From NCBI RefSeq assembly GCF_002836945.1, contig NZ_NIJM01000016.1:1-64000 (forward strand): 64,000 nucleotides of DNA, written 5' to 3'. How positions within the stretch are numbered: position 1 is the stretch's first letter; every line of letters starts with the position of its first letter. This DNA is from Shewanella chilikensis. GTDB lineage: Bacteria; Pseudomonadota; Gammaproteobacteria; Enterobacterales; Shewanellaceae. The notes beneath the pieces were generated by a model. That model was not told the DNA's origin and did no database searches. It worked only from the letters and a program-made list of their open reading frames with translations. Of the stretch, positions 37,558 to 47,469 are shown piece after piece. Position numbers and translations under genes: made by a program.

Positions 37558-38091
37558 TCAGAAGTCCGGATCCCAATCCACTAAAATCTGTTTTGCCGAA
37601 ACGTTCACCTCTTTGATGAACTGTTCGGTGACAAAGGGGATCATACGTTCCGCTTTGCCAAAGCTATCTTTGGCGTTGGCTTTCACCAGCAAGACGTCGT
37701 TGGATCCTGTTTCCACGATCTGATCGACCTTACCCATGTTGTAGCCCTTGGTGTTGATCACTTCGCAGCCGATAAGATCGCGCCAGTAGAATTCATCTTC
37801 CGGCAGGTCTTTCATCTGCTCAGGCAAGATGCCGATCTCACAGTTAGTGAGCATCTGCGCCCGCTCCCGCGTCTCTACCCCTTCAAGTGCGGCAACAACC
37901 GCCTTGCCCTGATAGCGCCACTGGGTGACCTTCACTTCACGCCATTCGCCCTGCTCTTTAATGAGCCAAGGTGAATAGTCAAAAATACCTTCAACAGAAT
38001 CGGTATAGGCGGTGATTTTCAGCCAACCTTTAATGCCATAGCTGGAACCAAGTTTGCCCAACACGATTGGCTGTGGGTTACTGCTCATCAA
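37558..38091 (-). CDS. rimM: 16S rRNA processing factor RimM
   Basis: Assembly factor that binds S19 and helps mature the 30S head. N-terminal [16 protein letters not shown] and the PRC-barrel domain with [11 protein letters not shown]. 177 residues. Second gene of the operon. Confidence 0.98.
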   Translation of the reverse strand: MMSSNPQPIVLGKLGSSYGIKGWLKITAYTDSVEGIFDYSPWLIKEQGEWREVKVTQWRYQGKAVVAALEGVETRERAQMLTNCEIGILPEQMKDLPEDEFYWRDLIGCEVINTKGYNMGKVDQIVETGSNDVLLVKANAKDSFGKAERMIPFVTEQFIKEVNVSAKQILVDWDPDF

Positions 38092-38109
38092 TCTATACCT
38101 TAAACGCTA

Positions 38110-38361
38110 TTAAGCAGCTGCTTTACGAGCGTCTTTGATCAGTTTTGCTACGCGTTCTGTAGTTGCAGCACCGTTTGAAACCCAGTGCTCAACACGGTCC
38201 AGATCCAGGCGCAGAGTTTCTTCCTGGCCTTTGGCCAGAGGGTTGAAGAAACCTACACGCTCAATGAAACGACCGTCACGGGCATTGCGGCTATCAGCAA
38301 CAACGATGTTGTAAAATGGACGCTTTTTCGCGCCACCACGAGCTAAACGAATGGTAACCAT
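38110..38361 (-). CDS. rpsP: 30S ribosomal protein S16
   Basis: 83 residues from [21 protein letters not shown]; the frame extends 12 codons upstream but AGGA before the internal ATG and the family N terminus fix the start. First gene of the operon, with a promoter 90 bases upstream. Confidence 0.98.
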   Translation of the reverse strand: MVTIRLARGGAKKRPFYNIVVADSRNARDGRFIERVGFFNPLAKGQEETLRLDLDRVEHWVSNGAATTERVAKLIKDARKAAA

Positions 38362-38451
38362 GCGTTCTTTATCCTCTAATGATTTGCTTTTCAGCAAAAA
38401 TAAAAACTGGAACCCCGTGTTCGCGAAGAGTCCCAGATAGAAAGCCGGAAG

Positions 38452-38479
38452 ATTTTACCTGACTTTCGGGCGATTGCAA
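38452..38479 (-). promoter_or_regulatory. Promoter of the rpsP operon
   Basis: On the minus strand TTGCAA, 16 bases, TAAAAT: a near-consensus sigma-70 promoter placed about 90 bases before the rpsP start, in the gap between ffh and rpsP. No better pair is seen in the gap. Confidence 0.65.
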
Positions 38480-38565
38480 CCGATCCCGGCTAATTTTACA
38501 ACGCCCATTCACAGCTTATCCCAAGCGGGACAATAGCTAAGAACATCAAGTAAGGTCATTTTGTA

Positions 38566-39939
38566 TCAGCGACCGGGGAACTTCATTCCCGGGGGCAACA
38601 TGCCGCCCAGGCCGCGCATCATCTTATGCATGCCGCCTTTGGCGGACATTTTCTTCATCATTTTCTGCATCTGGGTAAACTGCTTCAGCAAACGGTTTAC
38701 ATCTTGAATTTGAGTACCGGAACCGGCAGCGATGCGGCGTTTTCGTGAGCCCTTGATCATATCCGGACGCTTACGTTCATTTGGCGTCATGGAGTTAATA
38801 ATAGCCTCCATTTGGCCTGTGAGCTTACCGTTTTGCACCTGAGCCAAAGCATCGGGAGGCAGTTGACCAACACCGGGTAGTTTTTCCAGCATCCCCATCA
38901 TGCCGCCCATATTCTTCATCTGCTGCAGCTGCTCACGGAAGTCTTCAAGGTCAAAGCTGCCGCCGGACTTCACTTTAGAGGCCAGCTTAAGGGCTTTTTC
39001 CTTATCAACACCGCGTTCAACTTCTTCGATGAGCGACAATACGTCGCCCATCCCCAGAATACGGGAAGCTACCCTGTCTGGGTGGAAAGGCTCGAGCGCA
39101 TCTGTTTTTTCACCCACCCCCAGGAACTTAATCGGTTTACCTGTGATATGGCGAATGGACAGGGCTGCACCGCCTCTGGCATCACCATCCACCTTGGTGA
39201 GGATCACCCCGGTCAGCGGCAGCGCTTCATTAAAGGCCTTAGCGGTATTGGCCGCATCCTGACCTGTCATGGCGTCAACCACAAATAGAGTTTCAACCGG
39301 CTTGACCGCGGCGTGCAGTGCCTTGATTTCATCCATCATCGCCTCGTCCACATGCAGACGACCGGCGGTATCCAGAATCACTACATCGATAAACTTACGC
39401 TTGGCGTAAGCGATGGCGGCATTGGCGATATCCACCGGCTTTTGGCTGACGTCCGATGGGAAAAATTCGACTTCGACTTCATTGGCCAGGGTTTCCAGCT
39501 GCTTAATCGCCGCCGGACGGTATACGTCGGCACTGACCACAAGTACAGACTTCTTCTGTCTGGTACGCAGGAACTTACCCAGCTTGGCAACACTGGTAGT
39601 TTTACCCGCACCCTGCAGTCCTGCCATCATCAATACAGCTGGTGGCTGAGCAGCCAGGTTGAGAGCCTCGTTGGCTTCCCCCATGGCTTTTTCCAGTTCA
39701 CTCTGAACGATTTTGACAAATACCTGCCCAGGGGTCAGGCTCTTGGCCACTTCCTGGCCAACGGCACGCTCTTTGACGCTGCTGACAAATTCCCGCACCA
39801 CAGGCAGAGCCACATCGGCCTCTAGCAGTGCCATACGAACTTCGCGCAGGGTGTCCTTCACGTTCTCTTCAGTCAAGCGACCCCGACCACTGATATTTTT
39901 CAGGGTGCGGGACAATCTGTCGGTGAGATTCTCAAACAT
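38566..39939 (-). CDS. ffh: Signal recognition particle protein Ffh
   Basis: SRP GTPase that targets nascent membrane proteins. The NG domain shows GLQGAGKTTSVAKLG (G1), DTAGRL (G3) and TKVDGDARGG (G4); the Met-rich M domain near the C terminus (QMQKMMKKMSAKGGMHKMM) binds signal sequences and 4.5S RNA. 457 residues. Adjacent to the rpsP operon and divergent from ypjD, as in E. coli. Confidence 0.98.
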   Translation of the reverse strand: MFENLTDRLSRTLKNISGRGRLTEENVKDTLREVRMALLEADVALPVVREFVSSVKERAVGQEVAKSLTPGQVFVKIVQSELEKAMGEANEALNLAAQPPAVLMMAGLQGAGKTTSVAKLGKFLRTRQKKSVLVVSADVYRPAAIKQLETLANEVEVEFFPSDVSQKPVDIANAAIAYAKRKFIDVVILDTAGRLHVDEAMMDEIKALHAAVKPVETLFVVDAMTGQDAANTAKAFNEALPLTGVILTKVDGDARGGAALSIRHITGKPIKFLGVGEKTDALEPFHPDRVASRILGMGDVLSLIEEVERGVDKEKALKLASKVKSGGSFDLEDFREQLQQMKNMGGMMGMLEKLPGVGQLPPDALAQVQNGKLTGQMEAIINSMTPNERKRPDMIKGSRKRRIAAGSGTQIQDVNRLLKQFTQMQKMMKKMSAKGGMHKMMRGLGGMLPPGMKFPGR

Positions 39940-39982
39940 CGTCCAGTTCTATACCGTTTATGAATGTAAAATGATGGGGCAT

Positions 39983-39988
39983 ATTATA
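39983..39988 (-). promoter_or_regulatory. Possible -10 element of ffh
   Basis: TATAAT on the minus strand about 45 bases before the ffh start. The hexamer 17 bases upstream (TGCATT) is a poor -35. Confidence 0.35.
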
Positions 39989-40235
39989 ACTATAGCCGGG
40001 GTATTAATGCAGCCCTGTTCTCAACATGAGGTTAAATAGACGCTTATCAAGGTACAAATGAATGTTTTTGACGGGAACCAATTACCCTTTATTACGCACT
40101 AATCTACCGGGCACTGAGTAATTTTGTCGTCTAGGTCACTGCCCAATTACCAGTGGCTCATGTTATTCTAATACCAGCAAGTTTTCTAAAGCTGCCCACA
40201 GAGGCCAATTACACATAAGGATAGGTTAATCCCAG

Positions 40236-41024
40236 ATGGTCATTCTCTCTGCTGCCGCGATGTTTTTCTACAGCATAGCGCTGATATTAGTGACAAGCCG
40301 CTTGTTTCACGCCGAGGGGCCCAATCGCCGCGCCGTTGCCGGTTTTGCCGCTTTGGGTGTGATTCTGCACGCTGCAGCCTTGTACCAGGCGATCTTTACT
40401 GTCGATGGCCAGAATTTCAGTCTGACCAATGTAATATCTATGGTGAACTGGATTATCGCCCTGGCCTTTACCTTGGTACTTTCCCGTATCAAGGTCATAG
40501 TGCTGGTACCTGTGGTGTACGCCTGCTCTGTGATATCCGTATCCCTGCTATGGCTACTGCCACCTAAGTACATCACTCATTTTGAACTGCACCCAGAAGT
40601 ATTGGTCCATGTGGTGTTGTCGCTAATGGCCTACAGTGCCTTGATGATAGCAGCGCTTTACGCCATACAACTGGCGGTAATCCAAAATAAGTTAAAGAAA
40701 AAGCAACTGATTTTGAACCCCGCGCTTCCGCCACTGATGACGGTCGAAAAGCAGCTGTATCATCTGATCATCATAGGGGTGATTCTGCTGAGTCTGTCAC
40801 TGGCCACCGGCTTTATTTTCCTTGATGACATGTTTGCCGATGGCAAGGGCCACAAGGCGGTACTTTCCATTCTGGCTTGGTTCGTCTATATCGCTATGCT
40901 GTGGCAGCAATATACTCTGGGTTGTCGTATCCGCACGGCAGTAATCTACAGTCTGACCGGTGCCAGCCTGCTCTCCCTGGCTTACTTTGGCGCCCGCATC
41001 GTCAAAGAACTTATCCTGAGTTAA
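40236..41024 (+). CDS. ypjD: CcsA-like inner membrane protein YpjD
   Basis: 262 residues with about eight membrane helices. The tryptophan-rich style of heme-handling proteins is weak here, but the order and length fit YpjD (CcsA/ResC-type cytochrome assembly family). Divergent from ffh and just before the corB-like gene, as in E. coli. True function unknown. Confidence 0.85.
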   Translation: MVILSAAAMFFYSIALILVTSRLFHAEGPNRRAVAGFAALGVILHAAALYQAIFTVDGQNFSLTNVISMVNWIIALAFTLVLSRIKVIVLVPVVYACSVISVSLLWLLPPKYITHFELHPEVLVHVVLSLMAYSALMIAALYAIQLAVIQNKLKKKQLILNPALPPLMTVEKQLYHLIIIGVILLSLSLATGFIFLDDMFADGKGHKAVLSILAWFVYIAMLWQQYTLGCRIRTAVIYSLTGASLLSLAYFGARIVKELILS

Positions 41025-41123
41025 TCTGAATTAAGTCGGGCAAGGCTAGACCTTTGCCTGACTTGACACTCCATCCAATTGCCAGTATTTACTAACTTTC
41101 GCTATTCCTGACGGGGCCCCTTT

Positions 41124-42392
41124 TTGGACGATATATCGACCGGCATACTCCTGATAATTCTCCTGCTGTTAATCCTGATTTCGGCGTATTTTTCCGGTTC
41201 GGAAACCGCCATGATGACCCTAAACCGCTACCGGTTGCGTCATCTGGCCAATAATGGCCACAAAGGTGCCAAACGCGCCATCAAACTACTCGACCGTCCC
41301 GACAAACTCATAGGCCTGATCCTCATAGGCAATAACCTGGTTAATATTCTCGCCTCCTCAATCGCCACGATTCTGGGTATCCGACTCTGGGGCGACTTGG
41401 GATTAGCCATCGCCACCGGGGTACTGACACTCGTGGTATTAGTGTTTGCCGAAGTGACGCCCAAGACTGTGGCTGCACTGCATCCAGAACGCATCGCCTT
41501 CCCATCAAGCCTGATACTCAAGTGGTTGTTATGGCTGTTTTTGCCTCTGGTCAAAAGCGTCAACATCATCACGTCTTTCATACTCAGACTAATGGGGATC
41601 CGCACCATACGTGCCGATGATGCCCTGAGCCAGGAGGAACTCCGCACTGTTGTTCATGAAGCAGGAGCCCTTATCCCAAGGCGCCACCAGGAGATGTTGT
41701 TGTCAATTCTGGATCTGGAAAAGGTCACTGTGGAAGACATCATGGTGCCCCGCTCCGAACTCTACGCCATTAATGTCAATGATGACTTCAAGAGCATTAA
41801 CAAACAGGTTATTCAGAGCCCGCATACCCGGGTACTCTTGTATCGTGACAACATAGATGATGCCGTGGGTTTTGTGCATCTGCGTGATGCGTTAAGACTG
41901 CAATCCAAGGAACAGTTCAGTAAATCTTCCCTGCTGAGGGCTGTAAAAGAGCTGTACTTTATTCCCGAAGGCACGCCGCTCAACGTGCAATTGGCCAACT
42001 TCCAGCACAATAAGGAACGCATCGGCCTGGTGGTGGATGAATACGGTGATATTCAAGGTTTGGTGACGCTGGAGGATATTCTTGAAGAAATCGTCGGCGA
42101 CTTTACCACTTCCATGATCACCACTCCCAGCGAAGATATTACCCCGCAGCAGGATGGCAGCTTCCTGATCGATGCCACCATCAATATCCGCGACCTCAAC
42201 AAAGAGATGGAGTGGGACTTTCCCACCGACGGCCCCAAGACCCTCAATGGTTTGATCCTGGAATATCTGGAGGAGATCCCCCAGGCCAACACCAGCCTGC
42301 GGCTCGCAGGTTACCCGATGGAAGTGGTAGAAGTGGCCGACAACATGATCAAAACAGTACGGATCATGCCACAATTTTATCGCCCATCCTGA
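41124..42392 (+). CDS. CNNM/CBS-domain membrane protein (CorB/YfjD type)
   Basis: 422 residues: DUF21 membrane domain (SAYFSGSETAMMTLNRYRLRH, about 1-150), two CBS domains (about 190-320, with EDIMVPRSELYAI and LVVDEYGDIQGLVTLEDILEEIVGD), then a CorC/HlyC C-terminal domain. Such proteins are linked to magnesium and cobalt export or resistance. The first codon is TTG; the frame gives the family N terminus MDDISTG, and no ATG fits. ffh-ypjD-yfjD order is conserved. Confidence 0.9.
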   Translation: MDDISTGILLIILLLLILISAYFSGSETAMMTLNRYRLRHLANNGHKGAKRAIKLLDRPDKLIGLILIGNNLVNILASSIATILGIRLWGDLGLAIATGVLTLVVLVFAEVTPKTVAALHPERIAFPSSLILKWLLWLFLPLVKSVNIITSFILRLMGIRTIRADDALSQEELRTVVHEAGALIPRRHQEMLLSILDLEKVTVEDIMVPRSELYAINVNDDFKSINKQVIQSPHTRVLLYRDNIDDAVGFVHLRDALRLQSKEQFSKSSLLRAVKELYFIPEGTPLNVQLANFQHNKERIGLVVDEYGDIQGLVTLEDILEEIVGDFTTSMITTPSEDITPQQDGSFLIDATINIRDLNKEMEWDFPTDGPKTLNGLILEYLEEIPQANTSLRLAGYPMEVVEVADNMIKTVRIMPQFYRPS

Positions 42393-42415
42393 CACTCAAC
42401 TTGCTTTGAACTAAG

Positions 42416-42955
42416 TCATTGGGCAGTTTTGGCTGCCCTTTTGGCGGCTTCCAATGCCCGGCGTTTATCTCGAGCAATCGCGGTAATAGTGTTATCCAAC
42501 TCCTCTTCCAGTCCCAGCATAAAAAATACTTCGGCCATCAGGAAAAACGGGCCAATAAGCAGTTGGTTGAGATCATCGATAAAGGCCGGTTTGGCCTTTT
42601 CATACTTGTGACCGATAAACTGGAATATCCAACCTATAACAAAAACGGTTATTCCCAACCAGATACTGGCATAGCCCAGGTTATAGAGCCATTCAGTTGT
42701 CAGAATCACTGGCAGGATAAACAGCGCCAGTCCCAGCGCCAAACGCCAATGCAGCTTAATGTAATAGACCATGACCCCGACAGCCAGCAGCATGGCTATG
42801 CTGAACGTACCTTCAACAAAAGGCAGACGCCATAGCGACAGCATTAAAAATACTGACCAGATTATCAATGGGATACCAATAAAATGGCTTTTGATATTGG
42901 TGGGGTTCAGATGCACACTCTTATAGGTGGACAACTGCTCAACAGCCGACTTCAT
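42416..42955 (-). CDS. Mpo1-like membrane protein (DUF962)
   Basis: 179 residues with about four membrane helices. HLNPTNIKSHFIGIPLIIWS and WIFQFIGHKYEKAKPAFIDDLNQLLIGPFF match the Mpo1/YGL010w family, whose yeast member is an iron-dependent dioxygenase of 2-hydroxy fatty acids. The conserved histidines are present. Charged C-terminal helix (ARDKRRALEAAKRAAKTAQ). Convergent with the CBS gene, 23 bases apart. Role in bacteria unknown. Confidence 0.82.
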   Translation of the reverse strand: MKSAVEQLSTYKSVHLNPTNIKSHFIGIPLIIWSVFLMLSLWRLPFVEGTFSIAMLLAVGVMVYYIKLHWRLALGLALFILPVILTTEWLYNLGYASIWLGITVFVIGWIFQFIGHKYEKAKPAFIDDLNQLLIGPFFLMAEVFFMLGLEEELDNTITAIARDKRRALEAAKRAAKTAQ

Positions 42956-43310
42956 AATACTCTCCTTGGTTTTGTTATTATTCTCCTCCCGCTGAGCAGG
43001 GACCTCGAGTGCCTGGGTAATGAGTCACAGCGCTCATAGCAAACGCTTACTTATGCTTCAGCCACCAATTATCAAAGACAATTTAGGCCAATTAATGGTT
43101 TGAGATTAACGCAACACCTCCTAGGTGACAATAACTCCCCATCATTGAACAACTTGCACAAAGCTATCCAAGTAACTTTGTTCGGTTTACCTCCAGAAGC
43201 TAATGCATCGTCAATATCATTAGCCAAATCAGTCATTCCTCTACCCTCAGAGATAGCTCATCCTGACGACGTAAATGACACTGTGAACACCTCGAACAAT
43301 AACCCAGAAT
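42956..43310. other. Intergenic stretch without a clear gene
   Basis: Holds the promoter region of the Mpo1-like gene (minus). A plus-strand frame from a TTG at 43100 to 43312 has no ribosome site and no recognisable features. The end of the stretch is the terminator of the TonB-dependent receptor gene. Confidence 0.5.
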
Positions 43311-43335
43311 AAAAAGCCGACCCTGGGGTCGGCTT
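43311..43335 (-). terminator. Terminator of the TonB-dependent receptor gene
   Basis: AAGCCGACCC and GGGTCGGCTT form a 10-bp stem with a 2-base loop; on the minus strand TTTTTATT follows, 25 bases after the stop codon. Confidence 0.9.
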
Positions 43336-43360
43336 TGGTATTGAAAATAAAGGCTTGTGC

Positions 43361-45994
43361 TTAGAAGCGCAGGGCTACGCCCACTTTATATCTGGCTTCG
43401 CCTTCAAAGCTCCACACTGGGTAATCAGCCTTGAATTCCTTGATCACATCCTCTGCACTAATTGGGGAAACACCCGTCTGTATGCTGTCTTCTTCGGTGA
43501 TGTTGACCGCTTCAAAGGTGATATCCAAATAGTCGGTTACCGAGTAGCTGGCACTGAGGTCCAAGGTCCCGTAAGACTCGTGCTGACGGTTACCGTAAAA
43601 GCCAGGCAGCTCGCGCATCATATACTCAGAGCGCCAGTTATAGGCCAGACGAGCGCTAAAGTCGTCCATCTCATAGTAACCTACCAGGTTGACGGTATGC
43701 TTGGATGAATCAGAGAACACGCCCACACGATCCGGATAGTTTTCTGCCGGAGAGGATGCATCGGCAAAAGTATAGTTCACTGAGTAACCCAAACCATTGT
43801 CGAAGGAGTCCTGCAGCTGCAGCTCGATACCATCTATGCTGCCGCCGTCGGCATTGTACTTCTCACTCACTGTCCAGCAGTCATAAATACCTACGCCACA
43901 AGAACTTTTACCTTCGGTTACCAGGTTGGGATCTTCAATCCCTATCTGCTGATTCAGCTTCTGTTTAGTGGTGACAAAGGAGCTGACATCCTTGATAAAG
44001 TAAGTAGCGGCAAACAGGCCAGAATCACTGAAGTACCACTCCAGACTCAGGTCGGCCTGAGTCGCCTTGAATGGATCCAACGCCACACTGCCACGCACCA
44101 GCTTTTCATTGTAAGGTGTGCCATCGTTGTAACCCGGCAGGGTCGAGGTGGCAAACAGCTCGGCGTAGTTGGGACGAGAGATCACCTGAGCAGCTGAGGC
44201 GCGCAGTATCACATCCTCGCTCAAGTCGAAGGCGATGTTAACGCTCGGCAGTACGTCGTTATAGCTGGACTTGTCCGTGCTCAGATCATCGGCAAACTGC
44301 CCCTGTTTATTAAGCGCGTAATAGTCAGACTCGATGTCGGTCGAGATATAACGGAAACCGAAGTTACCGCGAAATCCTTCCCCGGCAAAAGTAGCCATGG
44401 CGTACAGGGCCAGGTTCTCCTCCTGGATGGTGCCATAACCGGATTTGTCGATAGTAAAGCCATCGATGGCGGCATAGGCATCGGCAATCATGGCATCAAA
44501 TATCGGTTCAGGCAGAGTGAAACCGGCGCCGGATGACATGGTGCCATTGTAGTAGGCAGAAGCATCTTTGGTCAGAACCTTGGCATCATTGACTATCGCC
44601 TTATCTGTCATCTGGGTGACTTCATGATCGGCATAGCTCACACCTGTCTTGATGGCACTGATAGCGCCCCAGGCTACCGGGAAGTTGAAGTCCAACTGAG
44701 CGAAGGTTTCTTCATCCGTGTTGGGCTGCTTCTTCAGCGCCCAGCCTGCAGTGGCCAATGGGTCGTTAAAGTCGCCGGCCTCAAAATACTTGTTGGCGAT
44801 GTCGATATTGATCTTATCGCCGGTGGCGTCATAGATACCGGCAAAGTCAGCCGGGACACCAATTGAGTTGCCATAGTTGGCAGTCAAGTCGGTACCACCC
44901 TCGGCTTCGGTGCGACCTATACGGCCTTCAACAGTGAAGTTATCCGCTTCATAGTTGAAGTTGAAATCCACTGTATCCGAGCTCATGCTCGCCTTACGGG
45001 CCCAGGTTTGTGCCCAGGCAAAACCGCCTTGATCGCTGTGGTTTATCTTGGTACAGACACCAGCGGCATTAACCTGTTCACAGGTGTAGTCGCCTCGCTG
45101 TGTGGGGAACAGGAAGATGGAGGTGTTGGCGTTGTTGGCGTCCAGCTCCAGATTCATGTAGTTGAGCCCCAGTTCCAATCTGTCGGTAGGACGATACTGC
45201 AACACCAGGTTGATTGCGGTGCGCTCACGATCCTGTTGGAAAGTGGTTGGCACTATCTCCCCCCAGCCAAGCAGGGTTTCGATGCCATTGCGCTGATAGT
45301 CTGTTTGGCTCCAGGAACCGGCCAGCAACACACCGAAGTTTTCATCTTCATTTTTCCAGCTGTAGAGGCCGGAGGCTTCAGGATCTATCTCTTCCGAGAC
45401 GCTGCCATAGTCCCCTTTGGCGCTCAGGAAAACCGAGTTGGCATCCAAATCCAGCGGTTTGCGGGTGTTGATGATGACAGTACCGCCTATGCCACCTTCG
45501 GCAATATCGGCCTGGGAAGATTTGTAGACTTCAATCGAGCCCACCATCTCTGGCGGCAGCAAGGTGTAGTTGAAACTGCGGTCGATGGCCTGCTGATCGA
45601 ACCAACCGGTAGAAGCTACCGAATGGCCATTAAGCTGGGTACTGGTCAGCTGCGCCGAGGCACCGCGGATAGAAACCTGTTGCCCCTGACCGAACTGGCG
45701 GTTAACGGCGACCCCGGGAATACGTCCCAGAGACTCACCCACATCACTGTCGGGGAATTTACCTATATCTTCTGAAGTTACCGCATCGACCACGGCATCA
45801 GAAAAACGCTTGGTATTGACCGAAGCCTTCATCGAGGCACGCATGCCGCGAACTTCTATTTTTTCTATATTGGCAGTTTCGTTGCTGTTGTTATCTGCTG
45901 CCTCGGCAGCCAGCGCGCCAACAGATACCGCTCCCCCAAGCAGGATAGCGATATTTGCAGCGAGGGCAGTTTTCTTAAAGGTAGATGTTTTCAT
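43361..45994 (-). CDS. TonB-dependent outer membrane receptor
   Basis: 877 residues with a signal peptide (to about ALAAEA). TonB-box-like EKIEVRGMR, a plug domain (VGESLGRIPGVAVNRQFGQGQQVSIRG and GGIGGTVIINTRKP), then a large barrel ending in F. The features fit the Xanthomonas/Caulobacter-type receptors often used for carbohydrates. Divergent from a LacI-type regulator with a palindromic operator candidate 62-77 bases before the start, so probably an uptake receptor for the sugar that regulator senses. The substrate cannot be read from the sequence. Confidence 0.9.
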   Translation of the reverse strand: MKTSTFKKTALAANIAILLGGAVSVGALAAEAADNNSNETANIEKIEVRGMRASMKASVNTKRFSDAVVDAVTSEDIGKFPDSDVGESLGRIPGVAVNRQFGQGQQVSIRGASAQLTSTQLNGHSVASTGWFDQQAIDRSFNYTLLPPEMVGSIEVYKSSQADIAEGGIGGTVIINTRKPLDLDANSVFLSAKGDYGSVSEEIDPEASGLYSWKNEDENFGVLLAGSWSQTDYQRNGIETLLGWGEIVPTTFQQDRERTAINLVLQYRPTDRLELGLNYMNLELDANNANTSIFLFPTQRGDYTCEQVNAAGVCTKINHSDQGGFAWAQTWARKASMSSDTVDFNFNYEADNFTVEGRIGRTEAEGGTDLTANYGNSIGVPADFAGIYDATGDKINIDIANKYFEAGDFNDPLATAGWALKKQPNTDEETFAQLDFNFPVAWGAISAIKTGVSYADHEVTQMTDKAIVNDAKVLTKDASAYYNGTMSSGAGFTLPEPIFDAMIADAYAAIDGFTIDKSGYGTIQEENLALYAMATFAGEGFRGNFGFRYISTDIESDYYALNKQGQFADDLSTDKSSYNDVLPSVNIAFDLSEDVILRASAAQVISRPNYAELFATSTLPGYNDGTPYNEKLVRGSVALDPFKATQADLSLEWYFSDSGLFAATYFIKDVSSFVTTKQKLNQQIGIEDPNLVTEGKSSCGVGIYDCWTVSEKYNADGGSIDGIELQLQDSFDNGLGYSVNYTFADASSPAENYPDRVGVFSDSSKHTVNLVGYYEMDDFSARLAYNWRSEYMMRELPGFYGNRQHESYGTLDLSASYSVTDYLDITFEAVNITEEDSIQTGVSPISAEDVIKEFKADYPVWSFEGEARYKVGVALRF

Positions 45995-46055
45995 CTCGTT
46001 TCCCTTCCATCACTTTATTATCTTTTTTGTCGCCATAACCATTCTCTCCAAGAGA

Positions 46056-46071
46056 ATGACAACGCTGTCAT
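46056..46071. promoter_or_regulatory. LacI-type operator candidate upstream of the receptor gene
   Basis: ATGACAACGCTGTCAT is a palindrome with a central CG, as in LacI-family operators; the arms ATGACA and TGTCAT are perfect. It resembles the operator recalled for NagR of Shewanella. It is about 62 bases before the receptor start, a good place for repression. Confidence 0.6.
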
Positions 46072-46247
46072 GTCCAGGAACAAACATTACACAATAATTA
46101 ACAGCCTTACCACAACAAAATAACTGCCAAGCAAACAAAAACTGTCATATTACTGTATTAATGGGGTAAAACAGATTTTTAAACTGGTTAAAAACTATTC
46201 AAGCAGAGTTTTATACAACCAAGCATGGCAACAGTAGCGGGAAACAA

Positions 46248-46266
46248 ATTTAGTCCTAGACTAAAT
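46248..46266. promoter_or_regulatory. Perfect palindrome between the receptor and LacI genes
   Basis: ATTTAGTC-CTA-GACTAAAT, with perfect 8-base arms and an odd centre, unlike LacI operators. It lies 125 bases before the regulator start. A repeated AAACTGGTTAAAA occurs on both sides (near 46182 and 46287). Binding protein unknown. Confidence 0.45.
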
Positions 46267-46390
46267 CATGGCTAAATTCTGCGTTGCCAAACTGGTTAAA
46301 AGTCAGCAGTATAAGATGCTCGACAGCGGCCATGCCGCTTCCGGCCCCTGCTGGCTGTGAGTATTCGCCTGATATCTCGGACTAAGTTGA

Positions 46391-47407
46391 ATGAAAGTAA
46401 CCATCAATGACGTGGCTAAATATGCCGGCGTTTCCATCAAGACAGTATCCCGGGTCACCAATAATGAGCCTTCGGTTAAACAGGCCACTATCGACAAGGT
46501 CAATGCTGCAATCAAAGAGTTGAATTACCAACCTAATTTAGCAGCCCGCAACTTGGCTGCCACCAGTTCCTATGTCATAGGCTTCGTCTATGACAACCCC
46601 AATGCCTATTACATTATCGATATGCAAAACGGTATTCTCTCCGCCTGTCGGGACAAGGGCTATGAGCTGTTGATCCATCCCTGTGATGCCAAGGCCGAGG
46701 GTATTTGTGAACAACTGACCACCATGGTGAAACATGCTCGCCTGGCCGGGCTGGTACTGACGCCGCCGCTATCGGAAGATCCCAAGGTACTCTCAGCCCT
46801 GGATGCCATAGGCGCCAACTATGTTCGCATCATGGCAGGTGACAGAGTAAAGGCCGATAGCGGGCTGGCGGTATTGGTTAACGACAGATCCGGCGCCGTG
46901 GCCATCACCCAACATCTTATTGATCTCGGGCATAGGCAAATCGCTTTTCTCAGCGGCGACTATCAGCACCAATCCACCAAGGAGCGCCTGGAAGGTTATC
47001 GTCAGGCCTTGAGAGATAACGGCCTGGACGAGTCTTCCGATCTGATTGTCGAGGGAGAATACTCATTTGAATCCGGAGTTGAGGGTGCCAAGAAGCTGCT
47101 CAAAGGGGCGAATCGGCCCAGCGCCATAGTGGCCTGTAACGACGAAATCGCCGCCGGAGCCCTGTTTGCCGCCAGGTTGGAAGGGATGGATATTCCCACC
47201 GAGCTCTCGATTGTCGGCTTTGAGGACAGTCCCTTCTCACGCCAAACCTGGCCCAAGTTGACCACAGTGCATCAGCCCAACGGCAAGATTGCCCAGATAG
47301 CTACCGAGCTGTTGATCGCCAATCGCCGTGAGCAGAGCGTTCGCAGCGAAATCTTTACCCCAGAGCCGGTTATCAGAGACTCGAGCGCCAGGGTGCAAGC
47401 AAGCTGA
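46391..47407 (+). CDS. LacI-family transcriptional regulator
   Basis: 338 residues. The N-terminal helix-turn-helix (VTINDVAKYAGVSIKTVSRVTNNEP) with a hinge helix (PNLAARNLA) is followed by a sugar-binding periplasmic-type domain. Probably represses the divergent TonB-dependent receptor gene until an inducer sugar binds; that link is inferred from the layout and the operator candidate. No enzyme or permease genes of a sugar pathway are adjacent. Confidence 0.92.
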   Translation: MKVTINDVAKYAGVSIKTVSRVTNNEPSVKQATIDKVNAAIKELNYQPNLAARNLAATSSYVIGFVYDNPNAYYIIDMQNGILSACRDKGYELLIHPCDAKAEGICEQLTTMVKHARLAGLVLTPPLSEDPKVLSALDAIGANYVRIMAGDRVKADSGLAVLVNDRSGAVAITQHLIDLGHRQIAFLSGDYQHQSTKERLEGYRQALRDNGLDESSDLIVEGEYSFESGVEGAKKLLKGANRPSAIVACNDEIAAGALFAARLEGMDIPTELSIVGFEDSPFSRQTWPKLTTVHQPNGKIAQIATELLIANRREQSVRSEIFTPEPVIRDSSARVQAS

Positions 47408-47422
47408 AATTCCAGCCACTAA

Positions 47423-47446
47423 AAAGGCGCTCTACTGAGCGCCTTT
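47423..47446. terminator. Bidirectional terminator between LacI gene and ndh
   Basis: AAAGGCGCTC and GAGCGCCTTT form a 10-bp stem with a 4-base loop, with A's on one side and T's on the other, so it can serve both convergent genes. Confidence 0.85.
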
Positions 47447-47469
47447 GCGATAAGATTCAAAACACTTTA

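Noticed and set aside
43100..43312. A 70-codon plus-strand frame before the receptor terminator
   Set aside because: TTG start, no ribosome site, no motif. It ends next to the receptor gene's terminator, but nothing else supports it.
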